Of a stretch of 64,000 bases of DNA, positions 1-7,951 are shown in pieces. Position numbers and translations under genes: made by a program. The notes beneath the pieces are model-generated. The model saw only the letters and a list, made by a program, of their open reading frames with translations, was not told where the DNA came from and made no database searches. Numbering within the stretch: the first letter of the stretch is position 1; each line of letters starts with the position of its first letter. The stretch is from JAWPMT01 sp965267435 (lineage in GTDB: Bacteria; Bacteroidota; Bacteroidia; Cytophagales; Cyclobacteriaceae), in contig OZ253960.1 of assembly GCA_965267435.1 (NCBI GenBank), positions 7,006,001 through 7,070,000 of the forward strand, in the 5' to 3' direction.

Positions 1-2
1 AC

Positions 3-65
3 GTTTTTGGTTCCTTGATCTTTGTTCCTGGTACGACTAAGACCTAGGAACCACGATCCAAGAAC
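3..65. repeat. Nine-heptamer inverted array, copy A1
   Basis: Exactly nine 7-bp units. The first units begin GTT or GAT on the + strand (GTTTTTG, GTTCCTT, GATCTTT, GTTCCTG) and the last end in AAC or ATC, that is, the same words on the other strand (TAGGAAC, CACGATC, CAAGAAC). The turn is at a GTACGAC unit. It is therefore a forward array joined head-to-head to a reverse array with no core. The copy at 99-161 has the same length and unit order. I know of no named family for it; the function is unknown. Confidence 0.75.
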
Positions 66-98
66 AATTTGAGTGTCTTCGACGGCACTTCAGCGGTT

Positions 99-161
99 GT
101 TCTTGGTTTCTTGATTTTTGTTCCCGGTACAACTAAGATCTGCGAACTAAGATCTAAGAAC
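99..161. repeat. Nine-heptamer inverted array, copy A2
   Basis: A second run of nine 7-bp units, aligned unit by unit with 3-65 and mostly identical, with many C/T and A/G differences. The centre is GTACAAC, matching GTACGAC in the first copy. The 33 bp between the copies (66-98) are not periodic. The stretch from 162 to the stop codon at 289 shows no gene; it is C-rich and I see nothing else in it. The two copies may have come from duplication or from two insertions. Confidence 0.75.
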
Positions 162-288
162 AGCTAGGTATCCCACAACCCATCTCTCTAAGCCACCGCA
201 CTCGTCCTCCTCGCGCTGGAGCCAGCTTTCGGCCCCGCTACCCGCCCTGGTGCTTGCCTCATCTGGCTCTTCAGCTTCCGGCCTTCTT

Positions 289-1026
289 CTATCTCCACTG
301 CTCCACCAACTGCCGCATGGATGCTGGAAGAAAATTCACGATCACAGCTTTCTCAGGACGGAGGGCATTATAAATCACTTGTCGGTTGCCTGTCCCCAGG
401 TCGTCCGTAGTTCTATGAGTGGCGTGATAGTTTTTTCCATCCTGGGCCTCGTATTCGAAAGTGTACTTGTACTGGGGTTCTTCGTTGATCTGCACACCTG
501 TCTCGTCCTTTGACAACAGTTTGGCGTCGGCGAGTTGTCCATAAGAGATGATACTTATGCGCTTCAACCCGATTCTTATGTTGACAAAAATCCAAAACAG
601 CCCTATGAACAGTGGGATCAGCAGCAGGAAGTTGAGCCAACCCGATACGGAGTTTCTCATCCCTTTTATACGGTGGACGTAAGGGCGATCTACGTGGTAC
701 TCGATCTCCACTACATCGCCAACATCGGCGTAGCTGGTGTGACTGTAAGACGTCCAGAACAGGTCCCCGATAGGGGAGTGGAAGACGTATTCATAGCCCA
801 TTACTGGCTCTTCATTGATGGACGTGCTGGTGGCGTACATATCCATTATCTCACCTGATCCTATAGCAACGCTGCTGCCTCTCAGATAGACGATCTCTTG
901 CAGGTCAATACTTGTCAATGTGAAGTAGGCGATCACTAATCCTACGATCGTAAGGCCCAGCGCAAATTTCCAGGTGCCTCCTAGCAGGAGGAGGAGCTTT
1001 TGGGAGAGAGGCAGGTATCTATTCAT
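289..1026 (-). CDS. DUF3592-like membrane protein
   Basis: A 245-residue membrane protein of unknown role. An in-frame start 25 codons upstream exists, but the ATG at 1026 is followed directly by basic residues and a strong hydrophobic segment (about residues 11-36), so it is preferred. A second hydrophobic segment lies near 128-150. The two soluble parts resemble each other: each has an INEEP motif, then a YxYxF strand, then a stretch ending in VEIEYHV or VIVNFLP. This duplicated small beta domain with membrane segments matches the DUF3592 pattern. It is the first gene on this strand after the heptamer arrays and stands alone, divergent from hutH. Family assignment is by pattern and not certain. 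Confidence 0.6.
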   Translation of the reverse strand: MNRYLPLSQKLLLLLGGTWKFALGLTIVGLVIAYFTLTSIDLQEIVYLRGSSVAIGSGEIMDMYATSTSINEEPVMGYEYVFHSPIGDLFWTSYSHTSYADVGDVVEIEYHVDRPYVHRIKGMRNSVSGWLNFLLLIPLFIGLFWIFVNIRIGLKRISIISYGQLADAKLLSKDETGVQINEEPQYKYTFEYEAQDGKNYHATHRTTDDLGTGNRQVIYNALRPEKAVIVNFLPASMRQLVEQWR

Positions 1027-1133
1027 GGCGAAGTTTTTTGATTGAGGTTTGACTTTGAAAATAAGAATCTCTACGCACAACGGCAAGTGTCGACCTGTCA
1101 AGTGTTACTGGACTAAAGCACAGACTTATATGC

Positions 1134-1141
1134 TACATTTG
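1134..1141 (+). promoter_or_regulatory. Candidate -7 box for hutH
   Basis: TACATTTG fits the Bacteroidota sigma-ABfrI -7 consensus TAnnTTTG and lies 19 bp before the hutH start codon. That implies a short leader of roughly 13 nt. No clear TTTG -33 element is visible at the expected spacing, so this is only a candidate. Confidence 0.4.
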
Positions 1142-1160
1142 ATCTTTTTTCACCCCGCGA

Positions 1161-2702
1161 ATGATTTTTCAATACGGCATTGACCACCTGACTGCCGGTA
1201 AAGCACTCGACATCCTACGAGGCAACTTAAAGGCAGAGATTACCCAAGAGGCGAGAAGAGCCATCGATCACTCTCACAATCGCGTGCTCGATATTGTTGC
1301 CCGCGATGAGGCTGTCTATGGCATCAATACCGGCTTTGGCCCCTTGTGTACCACCATCATTGATAAGGAAGAACTCGTCACTCTCCAACGCAATTTGCTG
1401 CGGAGTCATGCTGTCGGTGTGGGACCTCCGATTGAGCCGGACATTGCCAAACTGATGATGATTCTCAAGGTGCAAGCCCTCACTCAGGGATACTCCGGAA
1501 TATCCCTGGAGATCATTGAGCGGATCCTTTGGCATGTGGCAGAGGACATTGTGCCGGTTGTTCCTTCGCAGGGCTCTTTGGGAGCGTCTGGCGATTTGGC
1601 GCCACTTGCCCATCTTTTCCTGCCACTCATTGGTGAGGGGAGTGTATACCATGAGGGCCAGCAGAAGCCCACAGCTGAAGTCCTTTCAAAGCTGGGTGTT
1701 CAGCCATTGGAGCTGCACCCAAAAGCTGGGCTCGCACTCATCAATGGGACGCAATTCATCCTGGCCCACGCTGTCTGGCTATTGGACCAAATGCACAATT
1801 GTCTGTCACATGCGGACATCATTGGTGCCCTGATGCTAGAGGGCATGCTTTCTTCATCAAGACCCTTTCTGCCCGAACTGCACAGCACGAGGCCTTTTCC
1901 AGCTAACCAACATGTTGCCGCACGCATTTATGGTCTGGTCAAGGACTCACAGATTGTAGAGTCCCACGCGGAATGTGATAGGGTGCAGGATCCGTATTCC
2001 GTCCGGTGCATGCCACAAGTGCACGGAGCGTCGCGGGAGGCGTGGTTGCACCTGAAGAAGCTCGTAGAAATTGAATTGAACGCCGTCACCGACAATCCGG
2101 TCGTTATGCCTGCAGATATGACGATCAGTGGTGGGAATTTTCACGGTCAACCTCTGGCATTGCCCCTGGACTACGCGGCATTGGCATTAGCAGAGGTGGG
2201 TAATATATCAGATCGACGGAGCTACTTTTCCTTGACCGGCACAGCCTCTAGTACGCCGAAGATGCTCATCAAAAATGCGGGCGTCAACTCGGGTTTCATG
2301 ATCGTGCAATACACGTCTGCAGCATTGACCAGCGAGAATAAGGCATTGTGCTTTCCTTCCAGTGCCGACAGTGTGCCCACGGCGCTGGGCCAGGAGGATC
2401 ATGTGAGCATGGGCCCTTTCTCCGCCAGGAAGGCATTGCAGATCTGCGAGAATGTCGAGCGGATACTCGCTGTGGAGATGGTGTGCGCCGCGCAGGCCTT
2501 TGACTTTCAGCTGCCGTTGAAGTCCACACCCACCATCATGGCGGTACATCACCACATTCGACAGCACATAGACCACGCGGAGGAGGATCGAATGTTTGGC
2601 AATGACCTGGAGATGGCCACACAGATCATTCGCAAAAGGGCGTTATTGGACTTGTACCATGGGCCGTTTAGTGCCTTTGATGAGGAGTATGAGAGGTACT
2701 AG
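1161..2702 (+). CDS. hutH: Histidine ammonia-lyase
   Basis: Deaminates L-histidine to trans-urocanate, the first step of histidine breakdown, in the cytoplasm. The 513 residues match the family length. The Ala-Ser-Gly triplet that cyclises to the MIO electrophile is at residues 142-144, inside GSLGASGDLAPLAH. The catalytic Tyr loop YGINTGFG is near 53-60, and the RSHAVGVG segment fits histidine rather than tyrosine lyases. The lysine/asparagine-rich core with NPV and QEDHVSMG is also present. No hutU, hutI or hutG lies nearby, so it is an orphan here. The stop codon is followed after 2 bp by a heptamer-repeat element. Confidence 0.93.
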   Translation: MIFQYGIDHLTAGKALDILRGNLKAEITQEARRAIDHSHNRVLDIVARDEAVYGINTGFGPLCTTIIDKEELVTLQRNLLRSHAVGVGPPIEPDIAKLMMILKVQALTQGYSGISLEIIERILWHVAEDIVPVVPSQGSLGASGDLAPLAHLFLPLIGEGSVYHEGQQKPTAEVLSKLGVQPLELHPKAGLALINGTQFILAHAVWLLDQMHNCLSHADIIGALMLEGMLSSSRPFLPELHSTRPFPANQHVAARIYGLVKDSQIVESHAECDRVQDPYSVRCMPQVHGASREAWLHLKKLVEIELNAVTDNPVVMPADMTISGGNFHGQPLALPLDYAALALAEVGNISDRRSYFSLTGTASSTPKMLIKNAGVNSGFMIVQYTSAALTSENKALCFPSSADSVPTALGQEDHVSMGPFSARKALQICENVERILAVEMVCAAQAFDFQLPLKSTPTIMAVHHHIRQHIDHAEEDRMFGNDLEMATQIIRKRALLDLYHGPFSAFDEEYERY

Positions 2703-2704
2703 GT

Positions 2705-2896
2705 GTTCCGTGTTCCATGTTTAATGTTCAATGTTGAACCGCTTGCAAAGCGGATCGGCCACCAAGGATGCTTACAAGCCTATCTAGCTGTCGGAAAAAC
2801 GACTATTTCAAACGTCAGTTCTTATAGTGTCGTCGGAGAAAACATCTCGTTACACGCTCGCACGTAACCTGGAACTTTGAACCCCAAACTCGGAAT
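2705..2896. repeat. Heptamer-bounded element with non-coding core, locus B
   Basis: Five forward heptamers at 2705-2739 (GTTCCGT, GTTCCAT, GTTTAAT, GTTCAAT, GTTGAAC) face five reverse ones at 2862-2896 (ending in AAC, the last decayed to AAT). The 122-bp core (2740-2861) has no gene. A small hairpin (CCGCTT / AAGCGG, loop GCA) begins at its left edge, at 2739-2753. The element fills the whole gap between hutH and the GMC oxidoreductase: it begins 2 bp after the hutH stop and touches the oxidoreductase stop. The ends match those at 26936-27463, which hold a gene. Confidence 0.7.
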
Positions 2897-4588
2897 TCAT
2901 AATGCCCCCCTCTTCAACTGACTGACCGCATAGTCCGCCGCCCTAGCGGACATGGCCATGTAGGTCAATGAAGGGTTCTGGCAAGCGGCCGAGGCCATCG
3001 CTGCGCCATCTGTGACGAAGAGGTTGGGGACGTCATGCGCCTGGTTCCACTTGTTCAGTACTGAGGTCTTTGGATCGCGGCCCATGCGTGCCGTACCCAT
3101 CTCATGGCTCTTATGTCCCAGTCTGTAGCTGTTGGGATTGCCAATACGGATATTCTTGAAGCCTGCCGCCTCGAACATCTCCGTGGCACTCTCAGCCATG
3201 TGCTTCTGCATCTTCCGTTCGTTCTCCTTCACGCCCCCGCTGATGTGCAGGACAGGCATTCCCCATTTGTCCACAACAGTATCATCGAGTTTTGCATGGT
3301 TGTCGTAGTAGGGGAGTATCTCACCAAAGGCACCGATACCCATTCGCCATGGTCCGGGTTTCAGGAGCTCATCTTTGAAGTCCGCACCAAACCCCTTCAT
3401 ACCATTTCCACGGGACCATCCAAGTCGTGAAGCTCCGCCCTGGTAGCCATAGCCGCGGACAAAGTCATTCTCTTGTCCATTGAGGTTTTGAAACCTGGGG
3501 ATGTAGATGCCCGTGGGGCGATGGCCATTGTAATACTTGTCAGCAAACCCATCTACTTCTGCTGAGAACCCGTAGCTATGATGATCCATCAGGTAGTGAC
3601 CCAGTGCGCCACTGGTATTGGCGATACCGTCGGGAAATTCGTCGGATGTGCTCATCAGCATGATACGCGTGGTCGACAGCGCACCAGCGCAGAGAAAGAT
3701 CACCTTCGCATAGTATTCGGTTGTTTCCATCGTTTCCGCATCCATGACTCGCACACCGGAAGCCCTGCCAGTTTCCTTGTCATAGATCACCGAATGCACG
3801 ATAGCGTGATTTTTAATGGTCGCATTACCCGTAGCCAAAGCCGCAGGAATGGTGGTGCTGACACTCGTGAAATAGGCGCCATAAGGGCATCCACGATCGC
3901 ATTGGTTTCGATACATGCAGGGCCCCCGGCCATTGTGACGGACGCTCAGGTTCGTCGTGCGACCAATAGTCATCACTCGGTCGAGCTTGTCTTTGATCTC
4001 CCGTCGAAAATGCTCTTCGACGGCATTCATCTCCATTGGTGGTAGAAACTCGCTGTCCGGCAGCTGGGGCAGTCCCAAAGCCTCACCGCTGATTCCCGCG
4101 AACTTCTCTACGTAGCTGTACCAAGGTGCTATATCCTTGTATCGAATGGGCCAGTCGACGCCGTGGCCATCTTTCAGATTCGCCTCGAAGTCAAGGTCAC
4201 TGAATCTGTAAGACTGCCGTGCCCACAACAGGCTCTTCCCCCCAGTTTGGAAACCTCGATAGTACCAAACCTCCTTATCGGGGTCCTCTGGCGTGGTGTA
4301 GGGGTTGTCTGCATCACTGGCAAAGAAGTCTTTCGTAGCTTCATCGAAGCTATATTTTTTGCTCTGGATCGGGTACTCCTTCTTCGTTTCCTCGGTAACG
4401 CGTCCACGATACTCATAATCCCAGGGAGCTTTGTTGGCCTCTGGGTAATCTTTGATGTGCTCGACCTTACGACCTCTCTCGAGGATGAGCGTCTTAAGTC
4501 CCTTTTCCGATAGCTCTTTGGCTGCCCAGCCTCCAGACATTCCGGAGCCAACTACGATCGCGTCAAATTGATTCGTTTGCTTTTGCAT
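2897..4588 (-). CDS. GMC-family oxidoreductase (glucoside/gluconate dehydrogenase-like large subunit)
   Basis: An FAD-dependent sugar or alcohol dehydrogenase of 563 residues. The N-terminus has a dinucleotide-binding fold (VVGSGMSGGWAAKELSEKG) followed by LERG. The C-terminal GMC part holds SHEMGTARMG and the NPSLTYMAMS segment, where the family's active-site His/Asn sit. A Cys-rich stretch (CMYRNQCDRGCPYGAY) near the middle is typical of the gluconate 2-dehydrogenase and glucoside 3-dehydrogenase branch. It follows its probable partner (4596-5150) after 7 bp. In this branch the small subunit carries the twin-arginine signal and takes the complex to the periplasm. Substrate not determined; C3 oxidation of glycosides is a reasonable guess given the sugar operon at 24.6-29.5 kb. 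Confidence 0.85.
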   Translation of the reverse strand: MQKQTNQFDAIVVGSGMSGGWAAKELSEKGLKTLILERGRKVEHIKDYPEANKAPWDYEYRGRVTEETKKEYPIQSKKYSFDEATKDFFASDADNPYTTPEDPDKEVWYYRGFQTGGKSLLWARQSYRFSDLDFEANLKDGHGVDWPIRYKDIAPWYSYVEKFAGISGEALGLPQLPDSEFLPPMEMNAVEEHFRREIKDKLDRVMTIGRTTNLSVRHNGRGPCMYRNQCDRGCPYGAYFTSVSTTIPAALATGNATIKNHAIVHSVIYDKETGRASGVRVMDAETMETTEYYAKVIFLCAGALSTTRIMLMSTSDEFPDGIANTSGALGHYLMDHHSYGFSAEVDGFADKYYNGHRPTGIYIPRFQNLNGQENDFVRGYGYQGGASRLGWSRGNGMKGFGADFKDELLKPGPWRMGIGAFGEILPYYDNHAKLDDTVVDKWGMPVLHISGGVKENERKMQKHMAESATEMFEAAGFKNIRIGNPNSYRLGHKSHEMGTARMGRDPKTSVLNKWNQAHDVPNLFVTDGAAMASAACQNPSLTYMAMSARAADYAVSQLKRGAL

Positions 4589-4595
4589 GCTGGAT

Positions 4596-5150
4596 TTAGT
4601 TGCCGAGAAGGATCTTCTCGTTGTCGTCGATAGTAGTGGATTGGTACGTGCCGGGGACAGGTACGTAGTTGGCGCTCTTCGCTCCGGCCTCTGAGGTGAA
4701 GAAAGCCCAGAGCGTCAATCTTTTGAAAGCGCGGAAGAAATTGTCATCCCCTTCATCCAGTGTCGTCAGATAAGTTGTCCTTTCAGCCTCGTCGAGATCC
4801 AGGAAATGTTTTCCCGATTCATTCTTTACTCGCTCGATGAAAGTGTCGAGCATCTTTACCTGAGTCGCTTTTTCATCGGCCGTGTAGAAAGAAGTGAAAA
4901 GCAAATCTACGAAAGGGGCTACACCCGCTTCCGCGGCTCCAGGTGTGTCTGTCGCAGGGAAAATCGTCTCTGATAGTAACCAAACAACGTCGAACTGTTC
5001 GGGTGAAAGTAAACTGGGCTCGTACGCCGAAAGCCGTTCCCTGGAGACACCACAACTATCTAATAAAACCGTCAAACCTGGCACTAGACCTATCCCTGCT
5101 ACCGTCTTTGCCGACTGCTTCAACAACTCTCTCCTATTCATCAACATCAC
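4596..5150 (-). CDS. Gluconate 2-dehydrogenase subunit 3 family protein
   Basis: A 184-residue small subunit of a GMC dehydrogenase complex. The N-terminus MNRRELLK followed by a hydrophobic stretch and LLDSC looks like a twin-arginine signal that may also be lipid-modified. The body (SPEQFDVVWLLSETIFPATDTPGAAEAGV) is the hallmark of the family. Two start codons three codons apart (5150 and 5141) are possible; the second places the RR pair right after Met-Asn. It is transcribed first, with the large subunit 7 bp downstream. The likely role is export and stabilisation of the FAD subunit and electron transfer to a cytochrome, but no cytochrome gene is adjacent. Confidence 0.82.
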   Translation of the reverse strand: MMLMNRRELLKQSAKTVAGIGLVPGLTVLLDSCGVSRERLSAYEPSLLSPEQFDVVWLLSETIFPATDTPGAAEAGVAPFVDLLFTSFYTADEKATQVKMLDTFIERVKNESGKHFLDLDEAERTTYLTTLDEGDDNFFRAFKRLTLWAFFTSEAGAKSANYVPVPGTYQSTTIDDNEKILLGN

Positions 5151-5379
5151 ATCTTAAAACTGGATCGTGAAAATAATCAATAGCCAATGTCTATAAAAGC
5201 CGCTTATGGAACAGCGGCAGAATGCCGTGCGAAGTGATCGGGGTTTGGGAGTCACGGTAACATAACCCCCCGTGAGCCAGGCTTCTCAACTATTCGTCAC
5301 CTAATGAACGCTTCAAGTAATTCCCCATTAATAGCACGGCCTAACGCTCGTAGGTTTGAATAGTCAAAAATCAAAATTT

Positions 5380-6135
5380 ATGAGACCATTGAATCAGAGC
5401 CTTATTTTTTTGTCTTTACTCATAGCCTTGGGTTGCCAGGCAGAAAGCAGCATCTCATCGTCAGGTGGGGGCGAACCAGGAGCTTATAAGACCTTCAAGG
5501 CAAGGAACGGTGTGGAGATCCCTTATCGGGTATTGCTACCAGAAACTTTCGATCACACTAAGAGTTACCCAGCCGTGGTGGCATTTAGCAACATGACCTA
5601 CGACCCAAGTTTGGGTGATGACCTCATAGGTCGCATGTGGGGAGAGAATGCATTTAAGGAGTACATCTTGATCGTTCCTTTGGCACCAAAGACTGGGCGA
5701 TATGGGTGGATGAATCATCCTGCTCACCATGCGCTCGAAGACCTGTTGGATGATATAAAAGATCAGTATGAAATCGCGGGCGGGCAGTTCTACAACTTCG
5801 GTTACAGGGATGGAACTATTCCAGCCCTCTCCTGGATGCATATGTCATTCAGGTACTTCAACTCATTAGTGCTGGCGTCATGTTTTACATTGGATGAGAA
5901 GGGGATGAAAGACGCTCAAAAAATGTCAAGTTGGAACAAAAGAATAGTTCTGATCACCGGTGCCCAAGATCAATCAGGCATGAGCCAGGAGGCTTCTTTC
6001 AGGTCCAGTCTCCCAGCGCTTGAACCCGAGCTGGTGAGCATCATATCCGAAGAGGACAACCGGTCGCTTAATCACTTTTTTGAGTCTGCATTCAAGCAAT
6101 TCATTACGGAGCACCTGTCGGACCGGAGCCTGTGA
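5380..6135 (+). CDS. Alpha/beta-hydrolase-like lipoprotein with altered nucleophile site
   Basis: 251 residues. The ATG at 5380 is chosen over a TTG at 5356 because it starts a clean lipoprotein signal with the lipobox IALGC. The body reads like an esterase of the PHB-depolymerase/Esterase D kind: IPYRVLLPETF, a PAVVAFSN strand, a VPLAPK strand, and a late ITGAQDQSGM strand with an acidic residue and a C-terminal LNHFF histidine. The nucleophile elbow, normally GxSxG, reads GYRDG with Arg143 at the serine position. Either this is a non-catalytic binding protein or the fold assignment is loose. It stands alone, 71 bp before the DUF2911 gene. Confidence 0.6.
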   Translation: MRPLNQSLIFLSLLIALGCQAESSISSSGGGEPGAYKTFKARNGVEIPYRVLLPETFDHTKSYPAVVAFSNMTYDPSLGDDLIGRMWGENAFKEYILIVPLAPKTGRYGWMNHPAHHALEDLLDDIKDQYEIAGGQFYNFGYRDGTIPALSWMHMSFRYFNSLVLASCFTLDEKGMKDAQKMSSWNKRIVLITGAQDQSGMSQEASFRSSLPALEPELVSIISEEDNRSLNHFFESAFKQFITEHLSDRSL

Positions 6136-6206
6136 GCTTCAACCCATGAGATCCTGTCCATAGCATCTCAACAATCAAATTCAATCAACACAATCATTTT
6201 ATTCAC

Positions 6207-7337
6207 ATGAAAAATATTCATTTACTTCTGCCACTCGTAGCCATTATTTCGCTGTCTCCTTTTGTTTCCACAGGCCAGGCCTGGTTGCCTCCTGCGGGAG
6301 ACAACCAATTCAGTTCGGTTACACAAAAAATGGGTCTCGTGGAGATAACCGTCACTTATAACTCTCCGGATGTGACGAGCCCGCAAGGGGTGAGTCGGTC
6401 GGGGAAAATTTGGGGAGAGCTGGTTCCCTATGGCTTTGCCGACATGAATGGGAATAAGATCCCCTGGCGCGCAGGAGCTAATGAGAACACCACGGTTTCA
6501 TTTTCACAAGATGTACAGGTAGAAGGGAAGGACCTTGCAGCTGGCAAGTACGGCCTTTTTATGGCGCCAGGAGAAGAAACATGGACGGTCATTTTTTCCA
6601 AGGACAGTGATAAGTGGGGAGCCTTTTCGTATGATGAAGGCAACGATGCACTTCGAGTAGATGTAAAACCCGAATCGAATGAATACACCGAGTGGCTGAC
6701 TTATGACTTCACAACCAAGGAGCTCAGCAAAAGCGTATTGTCCCTGAAATGGGAAAACCTGGTGGTGCCGATTGAGATCACGGTTTCTGATGCACACGAA
6801 CGCTACGTCGCTGGGATCAGTGAGAAGTTCTCCACTGGTGAGATTGTTTTCAATGCTGACAATCTCATGCAAGCTGCAAGCTTCTGTGTGGCCAATGATG
6901 TGAATCTCGAGAAGGGCCTAGAGTGGGCAGAGGCCGCGACACGCCCCCCTTTTGCTGGACGATTCAGCTTCAGGACTTTTGCTGTCCAGAGCGTGTTGCT
7001 GGCGAAACTGGGTCGCGATGCAGAGTCTGCGAAGTCTTGGGATAGGGCACTGGCATTGATTGCAAACGATCCTAAGGCCATACTATTTGAAGGGTGGTAT
7101 CTGCTAGGTGTCGATGCGGAGACAGCGATGAAGGTATTTGAACTGAACGCTGAGCGTTTTCCCGAGGATTTGTTTACGACGAACGAAGGATTGGCCAGGG
7201 GATATACTGCCCTGGGCGATAAGAAGAAGGCAATCAAGCACTGGGAAGTGGCTATTGCGAACGTGCCGGAAGCAGATAAGCAATTCCTACCTTTTTACGA
7301 GCAGGCGCTGAAGCAACTGAAGGAGGAGATCAATTGA
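6207..7337 (+). CDS. DUF2911 domain protein with C-terminal TPR-like region
   Basis: 376 residues with a signal peptide ending near STGQA, so exported. Residues about 30-195 form DUF2911, recognised from VEITVTYNSPDV, GKIWGELVPYG, WRAGANENTTVSFS, GKYGLFMAP and WTVIFSK. The rest is helical with spaced Ala/Gly patterns (FAVQSVLLAKLGRDAESAKS, LARGYTALGDKKKAIKHWEVA) typical of tetratricopeptide repeats. Such proteins are common in Bacteroidota and have no assigned reaction. It is monocistronic, convergent with the lipoprotein at 7376-7876, and a hairpin separates the two. Confidence 0.8.
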   Translation: MKNIHLLLPLVAIISLSPFVSTGQAWLPPAGDNQFSSVTQKMGLVEITVTYNSPDVTSPQGVSRSGKIWGELVPYGFADMNGNKIPWRAGANENTTVSFSQDVQVEGKDLAAGKYGLFMAPGEETWTVIFSKDSDKWGAFSYDEGNDALRVDVKPESNEYTEWLTYDFTTKELSKSVLSLKWENLVVPIEITVSDAHERYVAGISEKFSTGEIVFNADNLMQAASFCVANDVNLEKGLEWAEAATRPPFAGRFSFRTFAVQSVLLAKLGRDAESAKSWDRALALIANDPKAILFEGWYLLGVDAETAMKVFELNAERFPEDLFTTNEGLARGYTALGDKKKAIKHWEVAIANVPEADKQFLPFYEQALKQLKEEIN

Positions 7338-7350
7338 CGAAGAAACAGTG

Positions 7351-7376
7351 CCTTCAGGTTTGCGGACCTGAGGGCC
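7351..7376. terminator. Terminator-like hairpin between convergent genes
   Basis: GCCTTCAGGT (7351-7360) pairs with ACCTGAGGGC (7367-7376) over 10 bp with one G-T pair, loop TTGCGG. It sits exactly between the stop codons of two convergent genes. There is no T tract on either side, so efficiency as an intrinsic terminator is uncertain. Confidence 0.45.
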
Positions 7377-7876
7377 TAAATTTCGGGAGCTGTGCTCTCA
7401 GCAAATCCAGCAGAGATGACCGTTGCGGTCACAGGATACGTCTTCCCATCATAGCAGAAATTGGAGCAACCGAGCGACGTACTGCCATTGGCGGGTATGT
7501 CATAAAGTCGGGGCATCTCTTTTGCTGGATTGCCAGGGATGTCGAAAGTGAATTTTACGATCGCTTTGATCGCGCTTTCCGATTGGTTTTCAAGCAATAC
7601 CCCCTCACCGCAATCAGCCGAGGCACATTCACCGGACCTGATCAGCGTCAGGTGGCTTAACCCATCTGTGCCGAGCTCATCTCCATGGACATCAACCCCC
7701 ATCGCATCGTTTGCTTCAAGTATCAACTGCCAAAGTTCAAAATAAGTGAGCTCTGCGGCTGGCTTTAGTTCGGCGGCAGTTTCAGTGGTCGCACCTTGAT
7801 TGGGGGATTGATTGCATGATGCGAGACAAGCTATCAGTACGAAGAGTTGAAGTGTGGAAAGAAGCGAGTTAGTCAT
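7376..7876 (-). CDS. Small lipoprotein of unknown function
   Basis: 166 residues. The start at 7876 is preferred over one 14 codons upstream because it gives a normal signal (MTNSLLSTLQLFVLIACLASC) with lipobox LASC; the mature protein would be membrane-anchored. The body is acidic and contains two closely spaced Cys (SGECASADCGEG), a CSNFC pair and an IVKFTFDIPG strand, suggesting a small disulphide-bonded beta domain. I do not recognise the family. It runs divergently from the sensor kinase at 7952, sharing a 75-bp gap. It could be linked to that two-component system by shared control, but nothing proves it. Confidence 0.6.
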   Translation of the reverse strand: MTNSLLSTLQLFVLIACLASCNQSPNQGATTETAAELKPAAELTYFELWQLILEANDAMGVDVHGDELGTDGLSHLTLIRSGECASADCGEGVLLENQSESAIKAIVKFTFDIPGNPAKEMPRLYDIPANGSTSLGCSNFCYDGKTYPVTATVISAGFAESTAPEI

Positions 7877-7951
7877 AAAGCGAATGTTGCTGCAAATTAC
7901 AAATGCACATACGAGCACTGTAGCGCCCGGGTTTCTTCTAAATTTGGTCTA

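Noticed and set aside
3..161. CRISPR-like array at the window start
   Set aside because: The repeat unit is 7 bp with no spacers, and the second half is the reverse complement of the first. No cas gene is in the window.
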